This document shows positions 16,701 to 23,312 of a stretch of 64,000 nucleotides of DNA, in pieces; the stretch's first letter is position 1, and each line of letters starts with the position of its first letter. Under the pieces are notes generated by a model. That model was not told the origin of the DNA. It worked only from the letters and a program-made list of their open reading frames with translations, and did not search any database. This DNA is from Allobosea sp. BH3. Lineage in GTDB: Bacteria; Pseudomonadota; Alphaproteobacteria; Rhizobiales; Beijerinckiaceae. The position numbers were made by a program, and so were the translations under genes. The DNA lies in contig NZ_JAIMCA010000007.1 of the NCBI RefSeq assembly GCF_025499465.1, positions 124,001 through 188,000 of the forward strand, written 5' to 3'.

Positions 16701-17543
16701 TCAGCCCTTCACGAAGGCGAGCAGGTCGGCGTTCAGCACGTCGGCGTGGGTCGTCAGCATGCCGTGCGGGAAGCCCGGATAGACCTTGAGCGTGCCGTTC
16801 TTCAGGTGCTTGATCGATTCGTGCGCAGAGGCGCCGATCGGCACGATCTGGTCGTCGTCGCCGTGGAGGACCAGCGTCGGCACGCTGATCGCCTTCAGAT
16901 CCCCGGTCTGGTCGGTCTCCGAGAAAGCCTTGATGCCGTCGTAATGGGCCTTGGCGCCGCCCATCATGCCCTGACGCCACCAGTTGCGGATCACGCCTTC
17001 GTCGACCTTCGCGCCCGGCCGGTTGTAGCCGTAGAACGGCCCGGTCGGGACATCGAGGAAGAACTGCGCACGGTTGTCCGCCAGCGCCTTGCGGAAGCCG
17101 TCGAAGACCTCGATCGGCAGGCCGCCGGGATTGCTCGCGGTCTTGACCATGAGCGGCGGCACGGCGCTGACCAGCACGGCCTTGGCGACGCGGCCCTGCG
17201 GCTCGCCGAACTTGGCGACATAGCGGGCAACCTGGCCGCCGCCGGTCGAGTGGCCGATATGGACGCTGTTCCTGAGGTCGAGATGCTCGAACACCGCCGA
17301 AGCATCGGCGGCGTAGTGATCCATGTCGTGGCCGTCCCAGACCTGCGTTGAGCGGCCATGACCGCGCCGGTCGGTGGCGACGACGCGATAGCCATGGCCG
17401 AGGAAGAACAGCATCTGCCCGTCCCAGTCATCGGAGGACAGCGGCCAGCCATGGTGGAACACGATCGGCTGGGCGTCCTTCGGCCCCCAATCCTTGTAGA
17501 AGATCTCGACGCCGTCCTTGGTCTTCACGAAACCGCTGGTCAT
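16701..17543 (-). CDS. alpha/beta hydrolase, non-heme chloroperoxidase-like
   Basis: A 280-residue hydrolase with the hallmarks of the cofactor-free haloperoxidase/esterase group: F-H-H-G-W-P-L-S near 29-36, the nucleophile elbow G-H-S-T-G-G with Ser99, H-G-D-D-D-Q-I-V-P carrying the catalytic Asp (229-231), and F-P-H-G-M with His260. All three catalytic residues are present. The start ATG has a strong AAGGAG site 8 bases upstream and overlaps the stop of a tiny Tat-signal ORF by four bases (ATGA). As encoded, the enzyme itself has no signal peptide and should be cytoplasmic. The natural substrate is unknown. Confidence 0.93.
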   Translation of the reverse strand: MTSGFVKTKDGVEIFYKDWGPKDAQPIVFHHGWPLSSDDWDGQMLFFLGHGYRVVATDRRGHGRSTQVWDGHDMDHYAADASAVFEHLDLRNSVHIGHSTGGGQVARYVAKFGEPQGRVAKAVLVSAVPPLMVKTASNPGGLPIEVFDGFRKALADNRAQFFLDVPTGPFYGYNRPGAKVDEGVIRNWWRQGMMGGAKAHYDGIKAFSETDQTGDLKAISVPTLVLHGDDDQIVPIGASAHESIKHLKNGTLKVYPGFPHGMLTTHADVLNADLLAFVKG

Positions 17544-17719
17544 TTTGCTCTCTCCTTCAAAATTGGGTGACGGGTCGATCCGCTCTGCGCGAGCGCATCG
17601 GTTGACAGCAGGGCGACAGCGGCAAGTGCCGGCATCGCCGTGACGAGCTCGCGACGGGAGAAGCCGGAAGCCCCATCAGGGCCGCGCTCGCCGAACATGG
17701 ATGAACTGGCCATGCCCAT
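17540..17719 (-). CDS. small Tat-signal-like ORF upstream of the hydrolase
   Basis: A 59-residue reading frame that is nearly all signal peptide: a short polar start, then [18 protein letters not shown] and an A-Q cleavage-like end near residue 45, then only about 14 residues. GGAG precedes the ATG at 17719, and the stop overlaps the hydrolase start. Some relatives of this hydrolase carry a Tat signal at their own N-terminus (from memory), so this could be a signal that became separated by a frameshift, or a real coupled leader peptide. I am unsure that it makes a functional product. Confidence 0.5.
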   Translation of the reverse strand: MGMASSSMFGERGPDGASGFSRRELVTAMPALAAVALLSTDALAQSGSTRHPILKERAK

Positions 17720-17893
17720 GTTCGCTTCTCCAGGTCGGATACTGACGAAGGGAAGCTGGAGCGGGAAGGCCGACCAACGGGATTCTACGCTCGGTTGCAA
17801 GAACCATACGAAGCTGTGATCCGGGCGCTCAACGATGCAGTGCCTCCATCCGCCTGCAAGGGTGGCGGCGCCTGCCCATCATGAGTGCAGCGC

Positions 17894-18541
17894 CTAATCG
17901 TGGGGTGCGGCGATCACCACCAGCGCCTGCGCTTTCCGGCTGCCGATGCTGCGGACTTCGTGCTGGGAATCCGACGAGAAATAGAGGCAGTCGCCCTGGT
18001 TGAGCAGGATCTCCTCGCCGTTCATCCGGATGCCGATCTGGCCGCTGAGGACATAGAGCATCTCCTCGCCGGCATGGCTCGCCCGTGCCGCCGACTTGAA
18101 GGGCGGCTGCATGATGAAGGGCTCCATGATCTTGCCTGTCCGGCTAGCCGCGAGCGGCGAGAGCCAGAAGCCGCCATAGCCGGGCGAGGGCGGATCGTCC
18201 TGGTCATGGCGATAGAGCGAATATTGAGGCGCCGGGGCTGAATCGCGGTTGAAGAGCTGCGCGACGTTCAGCTCCAGCGCATCGGCAATGCGGACCAGCG
18301 CGGCGATGGAGGGAGTCTTCAAGCCGCGCTCGACGAGCGAAAGATAGCCGCGCGTCAATCCGCTGAGGGCAGCGAGTTTATCGAGCGTCAGCTCCCGGGC
18401 CTGGCGCGCCTCCTTGAGGTTCGCGCCGATCCGCTCGTCCTTGTAAACCGGCTTCACCGTCTGCCCCGTTTCTTGAGCCGCAATATATGCCTGCGCGCCC
18501 GGCTGCCCGCAACGGCGTCGATAGCGACTGTTGGTAAACAT
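17894..18541 (-). CDS. XRE-family regulator with C-terminal cupin sensor
   Basis: A regulator of up to 215 residues. A helix-turn-helix of the Cro/XRE type (about 38-92; LTLDKLAALSGLTRGYLSLV, then TPSIAALVRIADALEL) is joined to a cupin domain (about 130-205; H-A-G-E-E-M-L-Y-V-L-S-G then G-D-C-L-Y-F-S-S-D-S-Q-H). This layout belongs to the PuuR/SutR-like group of small-molecule repressors. The start is uncertain: the ATG at 18541 opens the frame, but a GTG at 18457 (VKPVYKDERIG) begins nearer the usual domain edge. It is divergent from the MFS gene, with a perfect operator-like palindrome between them. Confidence 0.88.
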   Translation of the reverse strand: MFTNSRYRRRCGQPGAQAYIAAQETGQTVKPVYKDERIGANLKEARQARELTLDKLAALSGLTRGYLSLVERGLKTPSIAALVRIADALELNVAQLFNRDSAPAPQYSLYRHDQDDPPSPGYGGFWLSPLAASRTGKIMEPFIMQPPFKSAARASHAGEEMLYVLSGQIGIRMNGEEILLNQGDCLYFSSDSQHEVRSIGSRKAQALVVIAAPHD

Positions 18542-18566
18542 TCGCTTCGTTGTATTCCTGCGGGAA

Positions 18567-18583
18567 TGACGAAAATTTCGTCA
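18567..18583. promoter_or_regulatory. perfect palindrome, candidate operator of the XRE-cupin regulator
   Basis: TGACGAAAATTTCGTCA is a perfect 8+1+8 dyad 26 bases upstream of the most upstream regulator start and about 190 bases upstream of the MFS start. A direct repeat GTAAACATT also occurs at 18534-18542 and 18679-18687. The dyad is the best operator candidate for autoregulation and for control of the divergent operon. Confidence 0.55.
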
Positions 18584-18771
18584 AAGAAACCTGGAGTTTG
18601 ATCTGAATCGCGCCGATGCGGCGTAGATGAGGCAGCAAGCGCTTGATTTTCGGGCGTGTCTGCGGTTGATTTCTGTCAGTAAACATTATCGCCTTGGAGC
18701 CTGTCTGCAGTGCCGAGGGAAGCCGTCACAGGGGAGACGGCACGGCCTGCGCAAGCCAGGTGGAGGTCGAG

Positions 18772-20088
18772 ATGAGCACAGCCGAAGGACTGTCGGTGCC
18801 CGGAGCCGTTTCCGAGCAGGCGAGGCAGATGCGGAAGATCGTGACGTCGAGCGTCGTGGGGACGGCGGTCGAATGGTACGACTTCCTGATTTACGGGACG
18901 GCGAGCGCGCTCGTCTTCAACAAGCTGTTTTTCCCGTCCGTCGATCCGGCGATCGGTACGATCGCGGCATTCGGCACCTATGCGATCGGCTTTCTGGCCC
19001 GGCCGCTGGGCGCGGCGATCTTCGGGCACTATGGCGACCGCCTCGGCCGCAAGGCGATGCTCTCGCTGACGATCATCATCATGGGTCTTGGCACCTTCCT
19101 CATCGGGTTGCTGCCGACCTATGAGCAGATCGGCGTCGCCGCGCCGATCCTGCTCGTCGCGTTGCGCTTTCTGCAGGGCATCGGGCTCGGCGGCGAATGG
19201 GGCGGGGCGGTGCTGATGGTGGTCGAGAACGCGCCGGCGAAAAAGCGCGGCCTGCTCGGCTCGATGGTGCAGATCGGCAATCCCATCGGCAACCTCGCGG
19301 CGATCGGCATGTTCGCGCTGCTGACCCAGCTGCCCGAGCCCGCCTTCCTGTCCTGGGGCTGGCGCATCCCGTTCCTGATCAGCATCCTCCTCGTCGCGGT
19401 CGGCCTGTTCATCCGCATGCAGCTGGACGAGACGCCGGCCTTCCGCCAGCTCGAGGCGCGCAAGGAGGTGGCGAAGCTGCCGCTGGTCGAGGTGCTGACG
19501 ACCTATCGCCGCCCATTCCTGACCGCGGTCGGCCTCAAGCTTTCCGAGATCGCCTATGCCAGCATCGGCGGCGTCTTCGTCATCGCTTACGTCACCGGTA
19601 CGCTCGGCCTGCCGCGCTCGCTGGTCCTGAACGCGATCTTCCTTTCGGCCGTGGTGGCGCTCGGGGCGATCCCGTTCTTCGGCTGGCTTTCCGACAAGGT
19701 CGGCCGCAAGCCGATGTTCTATGCGAGCTGCCTGTTCTCGATGGCCTTCGCCTATCCGATGTTCTGGCTGCTCGACACCAAGGACCCGACCATCATCACC
19801 TGGACGATCGTCGCGGCGATCACCTTCGGACAGATGGTCGGCTTCGGCATCGGCGCGCCCTGGTATTCGGAGCTGTTCTCGGCGCGGCTGCGCTACAGCG
19901 GTGCTTCGCTGGGCTTCCAGATCGGCGCGGCGCTGAGCGGCGGGCTCACGCCCTTCGCGGCGGCGAGTTTCATGGCCTGGTCGGGCGGCGCGACCTGGCC
20001 GATCTCGCTCTACCTGATCGCGCTCGCGCTGTTGACCTTCGTCGCCACGGTGCTGGCGCCAGAGACGGCCGGCAAGGAAATGAACTGA
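18772..20088 (+). CDS. MFS transporter, metabolite:H+ symporter family
   Basis: A 438-residue 12-helix permease of the MHS family (relatives carry shikimate, alpha-ketoglutarate, proline/betaine or citrate). Diagnostic segments: T-A-V-E-W-Y-D-F-L-I-Y-G near helix 1, G-H-Y-G-D-R-L-G-R-K-A between helices 2 and 3, L-Q-G-I-G-L-G-G-E-W-G-G-A in helix 4, and L-S-D-K-V-G-R-K-P in the second half. The start is the ATG at 18772, preceded by GGTGGAGG; an upstream in-frame start is less likely. It leads an operon with a MOSC protein and a ferredoxin reductase and is probably controlled by the divergent XRE-cupin protein. Confidence 0.92.
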   Translation: MSTAEGLSVPGAVSEQARQMRKIVTSSVVGTAVEWYDFLIYGTASALVFNKLFFPSVDPAIGTIAAFGTYAIGFLARPLGAAIFGHYGDRLGRKAMLSLTIIIMGLGTFLIGLLPTYEQIGVAAPILLVALRFLQGIGLGGEWGGAVLMVVENAPAKKRGLLGSMVQIGNPIGNLAAIGMFALLTQLPEPAFLSWGWRIPFLISILLVAVGLFIRMQLDETPAFRQLEARKEVAKLPLVEVLTTYRRPFLTAVGLKLSEIAYASIGGVFVIAYVTGTLGLPRSLVLNAIFLSAVVALGAIPFFGWLSDKVGRKPMFYASCLFSMAFAYPMFWLLDTKDPTIITWTIVAAITFGQMVGFGIGAPWYSELFSARLRYSGASLGFQIGAALSGGLTPFAAASFMAWSGGATWPISLYLIALALLTFVATVLAPETAGKEMN

Positions 20089-20105
20089 CGTAGGCTATCG
20101 AAAAT

Positions 20106-20135
20106 GCGATGGCCGGCATCGATGCCGGCCATCGC
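20106..20135. repeat. perfect 30-bp palindrome between MFS and MOSC genes
   Basis: GCGATGGCCGGCATC (20106-20120) is followed directly by its exact reverse complement (20121-20135), with no spacer. It fills most of the 64-base gap between two co-directional genes. In RNA it would fold to a long hairpin with no T-run after it, so a processing or partial-attenuation role is more likely than termination. Confidence 0.75.
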
Positions 20136-20152
20136 CTCGCGGAGAAAAAGAC

Positions 20153-20743
20153 ATGTCGACCCTCGACACGCAGACCCGGACGGCGGCTACGCCCGAACAT
20201 ATCGCGGCCTTCGACCATCCCGTAGGCAAGATCGCCCGCGAAACGCCCGGCGGTGCGCTCGGCTGGCGTGGGACGCTGCTGCACATCCACATCGCCCCGG
20301 CCGCCAGCTTCGAGATGGAGGAGCTCACCGAGGCGCAATGCGTCGCCGGGCGCGGCATCGTCGGAGACCGCTACTATGAAGGCACCGGCAGCTACTCGAA
20401 GCGCCCCGACGTGCGCGAGGTCACGCTGATCGAGCAGGAGGCGCTCGACGCGCTCGCCCGCAACGATCCGCCGCTGCAAGAGGGGCCGATCACGCTGCTG
20501 CCGGTCGACCATCGGCGCAACCTCACCGTGAAAGGCGTGCCGCTGAACCATCTCGTCGGCCGGCGCTTCCGGGTTGGGGAGGTCGTATTCCGGGGCGGGA
20601 GGCTGAACTTTCCCTGCAAGTATCTGGAGGAACTGCTCGGCCTGCCGGTCTTCCTGCCGCTCTACAACCGATCGGGCCTGAATGCCGGCATCGAGAGCGG
20701 CGGCGTGATCCGCCCGGGCGATACCATCGAGCTGCTGGACTGA
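20153..20743 (+). CDS. MOSC domain protein
   Basis: A 196-residue stand-alone MOSC-domain protein. The family (C-terminus of molybdenum cofactor sulfurase, YiiM, mARC) transfers sulfur or binds molybdenum cofactor. Seen: G-R-G-I-V-G-D-R-Y near 68, V-T-L-I-E-Q-E-A-L near 90, the family pattern R-R-N-L-T-V-K-G-V-x-L-N near 121, and the conserved Cys in F-P-C-K-Y (Cys155). GGAG precedes the ATG. It is followed six bases later by a flavin/[2Fe-2S] reductase; database proteins that fuse exactly these two modules suggest the pair forms one enzyme, perhaps a reductase of N-oxygenated compounds. Confidence 0.9.
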   Translation: MSTLDTQTRTAATPEHIAAFDHPVGKIARETPGGALGWRGTLLHIHIAPAASFEMEELTEAQCVAGRGIVGDRYYEGTGSYSKRPDVREVTLIEQEALDALARNDPPLQEGPITLLPVDHRRNLTVKGVPLNHLVGRRFRVGEVVFRGGRLNFPCKYLEELLGLPVFLPLYNRSGLNAGIESGGVIRPGDTIELLD

Positions 20744-20749
20744 CGGCGC

Positions 20750-21697
20750 ATGTCCGCGCGCCTCATCATGAAGCTGCGCGTCGCCGAGGCGCGTTTCATC
20801 ACCGACGACACACTGCTGCTGCGGCTCGTTCACCCGAGCCGGCCGCAACTGCCGGCCTGGACGGCCGGCGCCCATGTCGACCTGGTGCTGCCGGACGGCA
20901 AGGTCCGGCAATACTCGCTCTGCGGCGACCCTGCCGAGCGCGGCAGCTACACGATCGCGGTCAAGCGCGAGGAGGCGGGGCGCGGCGGGTCGGCCTGGAT
21001 TCAGGAGAGCCTTGTCGAAGGGGCGCTCGCGCATGTTTCGGCGCCCCGCAACAATTTCGCGCTCGCGGAGACAGCCTCGCACCACCTGCTCGTCGCAGGC
21101 GGGATCGGCGTGACCCCCATCCTCGCCATGGCGCGCTCGCTCGCGGCGGCGGGCGCCTCGTTCCGTGTCCACTACTGTGCCCGGAGTGCTCCAACCGCTC
21201 CGCTGCTTGAAGAACTGCGCGACATCTGCGGTGAGCGCCTGAGCTGCTGGTTCTCGGAGGATGGCCGGCGCTTCACGGCCGCTGCGATCGAGGCTCCGCG
21301 TGACGAGGAGCATCTCTATGCCTGCGGGCCGCTCGGCCTGATCGACGATCTCACGGCGCATGCGCTCAGCCTTGGCTGGTCGCCCGAGCAGATCCACGCC
21401 GAGAAGTTCCAGGCGCTGCGGGATGAGGATTTCATTCCCGAGGATTTCGAGGTCGAGCTGTCCTCGACCGGGCAGCGGCTGCATGTGCCGGCCTCGTCGA
21501 CGCTGCTTGCGGTGCTACAGGCCCATGGCGTGCCGATGCGGACCTCCTGCGAGACTGGCATCTGCGGTTCCTGCATCTGCGACTATTCGGCCGGCGACGT
21601 CATCCACCGCGATGCCGTGCTCCAGCTCGCGGAGCGTTCGCACCGGGTCGTGCCTTGCGTCTCGAGGGCGAGAGGGACGCTGACGCTCGCGCTCTGA
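20750..21697 (+). CDS. PDR/VanB-type ferredoxin oxidoreductase (FMN, NAD, plant-type [2Fe-2S])
   Basis: A 315-residue phthalate-dioxygenase-reductase-like protein. The flavin domain has R-Q-Y-S-L near 53, the NAD domain has G-G-I-G-V-T-P-I near 119, and the C-terminal plant-type ferredoxin has C-E-T-G-I-C-G-S-C with Cys267, 272 and 275 plus Cys303. It passes electrons from NAD(P)H to a partner enzyme. No Rieske oxygenase is nearby, so the likely acceptor is the MOSC protein encoded just upstream. Confidence 0.92.
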   Translation: MSARLIMKLRVAEARFITDDTLLLRLVHPSRPQLPAWTAGAHVDLVLPDGKVRQYSLCGDPAERGSYTIAVKREEAGRGGSAWIQESLVEGALAHVSAPRNNFALAETASHHLLVAGGIGVTPILAMARSLAAAGASFRVHYCARSAPTAPLLEELRDICGERLSCWFSEDGRRFTAAAIEAPRDEEHLYACGPLGLIDDLTAHALSLGWSPEQIHAEKFQALRDEDFIPEDFEVELSSTGQRLHVPASSTLLAVLQAHGVPMRTSCETGICGSCICDYSAGDVIHRDAVLQLAERSHRVVPCVSRARGTLTLAL

Positions 21698-22052
21698 CGA
21701 TCCCGCCGGAATGACGATGGCCTCGGTCGTCGGCGCGACATCGACACGCTACACAATGCGGGCGGTTGCGGACTGCTGGATTACGCGTTCGCTGCTCGGC
21801 GGGGCAGGGGCGTCGTCTTGACTTGCCATTCCAATAATGGAATTCCTATTCCAACAAGGTGGCTGAATAAAAAAAATATGCCACGGTTCAGGGGAGGTCG
21901 TCGCGCTGCCGGAAGCCGGTTCCTTAGCCAACGATTCGCAGCCGCGCCGGCCAGCACGATCCGTGCTATCCCGTAGCCAAGACGGAGCACCGCGTCAGCG
22001 GAAGCCCGCTTCGTGCCAGAACATAAAAAACGGAAATATCAGGGAGGTTCAG
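21698..22052 (+). promoter_or_regulatory. 355-base regulatory gap with three alternating ATTCCA half-sites
   Basis: No gene is visible here. The notable element is ATTCCA (21828-21833), a 4-base spacer, TGGAAT (21838-21843), another 4-base spacer, then ATTCCA again (21848-21853). A TTGACT hexamer at 21818-21823 lies just upstream, so a regulator bound here could cover a promoter. A+T-rich DNA follows, and a strong ribosome-binding site AGGGAGG at 22041-22047 serves the binding-protein gene. The regulator is not identifiable; an IclR-type protein is one possibility. Confidence 0.45.
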
Positions 22053-23090
22053 ATGCATTCGAAATCCTGGCTCCGGGCGGGGCTGTTTGCAGCGGTCGCT
22101 ACTGCTGCCTTTGCTGCCGCGCCGGCCCGCGCGCAGGGCTCGCTCGTGATGTATTGCGGCGTGCAGGAGGAATGGTGCCGCGCCATGTCGACGGCCTTCG
22201 AGAAGGAGACCGGGATCAAGGTCGCGATGACCCGCAAATCGGCGGGCGAGATCTATGCCCAGCTCAAGGCTGAATCCTCGAATCCGCGCGGTGACATCTG
22301 GTGGGGCGGCACCGGCGACCCTCATCTGCAGGCGGCGGAAGAAGGCCTGACGCAGGAATATGAATCGCCGAAGAATGCCGAGCTGCATCCCTGGGCACTG
22401 GACCAGTGGAAGGCGGCCAAGCAGCGCTCCATCGGCATCTATGCGGGCGCGCTGGGCTTCGGCTTCAACACCGAGCAGATCAAGGCGAAGGGCATCCCCG
22501 AGCCGAAATGCTGGGCGGACCTGCTGAATGCAAAGCTGAAGGACGACGTGCAGGTCGCCGATCCCAACTCGTCTGGCACCGCCTACAACCTGCTGGCCAC
22601 CGTCATCCAGCTGATGGGAGAGGAGAAGGGCTTCGACTATCTGAAGCAGCTCCACAAGAACGTCAGCCAGTATACGAAGTCGGGCGCCGCGCCAGCCAAG
22701 GCAGCGAGCCTCGGCGAGACCGCCGTCGGCATCGTCTTCATCCATGATGCGGTGGTGTTCGCCGTGCAGGGCGACCCGATCAAGCCGGTCGCGCCCTGCG
22801 AGGGCACGGGCTACGAGATCGGCTCGATGTCGATCGTCAAGGGCGCGCGCAATCTCGACAACGCGAAGAAGTTCTACGACTGGGCCCTGACCCCGGCCGC
22901 CCAGGCGCTCGCCGCGCCGGCCAAGTCCTATCAGGTTCCGTCGAACAAGGCCTCGCCGGTGCCGGCGCAGTCTCCGAAGATGGATCAGATGAAGCTGATC
23001 AACTACGACTTCGTGAAATACGGCTCCTCGGCCGAGCGTACCCGCCTGCTCGCCAAGTGGGACAAGGAGGTCAAGGCGCTGCCGAAGTAA
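22053..23090 (+). CDS. ABC transporter substrate-binding protein, ferric-iron/AfuA type
   Basis: A 345-residue periplasmic binding protein. A signal peptide (M-H-S-K-S-W-L-R-A-G-L-F ... A-R-A-Q) precedes a mature domain of the Fbp/AfuA class (VMYCGVQEEWCRAMS, D-I-W-W-G-G-T-G-D-P-H near 86, G-I-Y-A-G-A-L-G-F-G-F-N near 131). Two cysteines at the mature N-terminus are unusual. I do not see the clear Tyr-Tyr ligand pair of true FbpA ferric-iron proteins, so the ligand may be a phosphorylated or carboxylated metabolite, as shown for AfuA. It leads an operon with a two-domain permease and an ATPase. Confidence 0.9.
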   Translation: MHSKSWLRAGLFAAVATAAFAAAPARAQGSLVMYCGVQEEWCRAMSTAFEKETGIKVAMTRKSAGEIYAQLKAESSNPRGDIWWGGTGDPHLQAAEEGLTQEYESPKNAELHPWALDQWKAAKQRSIGIYAGALGFGFNTEQIKAKGIPEPKCWADLLNAKLKDDVQVADPNSSGTAYNLLATVIQLMGEEKGFDYLKQLHKNVSQYTKSGAAPAKAASLGETAVGIVFIHDAVVFAVQGDPIKPVAPCEGTGYEIGSMSIVKGARNLDNAKKFYDWALTPAAQALAAPAKSYQVPSNKASPVPAQSPKMDQMKLINYDFVKYGSSAERTRLLAKWDKEVKALPK

Positions 23091-23102
23091 GGCTGCGTCT
23101 TC

Positions 23103-23136
23103 CGGCGTGTTTCTGGACGATCTCGGAAACACGCCG
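23103..23136 (+). repeat. stem-loop after the binding-protein gene
   Basis: CGGCGTGTTTC (23103-23113) pairs perfectly with GAAACACGCCG (23126-23136), starting 13 bases after the stop codon. There is no T-run. In this position it would shield the binding-protein mRNA from 3' decay and lower expression of the permease downstream. Confidence 0.6.
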
Positions 23137-23231
23137 TCATTCCGGGCTTGACCCGGGAGCCATGCCTGAACTTCCGCCGGACACGTTCCGGCATGGATCC
23201 CGATCTCCGCTTCGGTGCGTCCGGGATGACG
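23135..23231. repeat. dispersed palindromic intergenic repeat
   Basis: A compound element bounded by CGTCATTCCGGG at the left and CCGGGATGACG at the right, with internal complementary pieces CCATGCC and GGCATGG. The GTCAT(T/C)CC...GGGATGAC ends match the hairpin at 16644-16672. It is non-coding and fills the gap between the binding protein and permease genes. Confidence 0.6.
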
Positions 23232-23312
23232 ACGGCGGGGCTGCAGGCGACATTCAAACGATAACAGTCGGCTCGAACCGGCGGCATAGATCAGGGTGAG
23301 GGCGGAACGAGG

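Noticed and set aside
17540-17800. An 86-codon version of the Tat ORF starting at 17800
   Set aside because: The first 27 codons have no signal character, and the ATG at 17719 has GGAG at the right distance.
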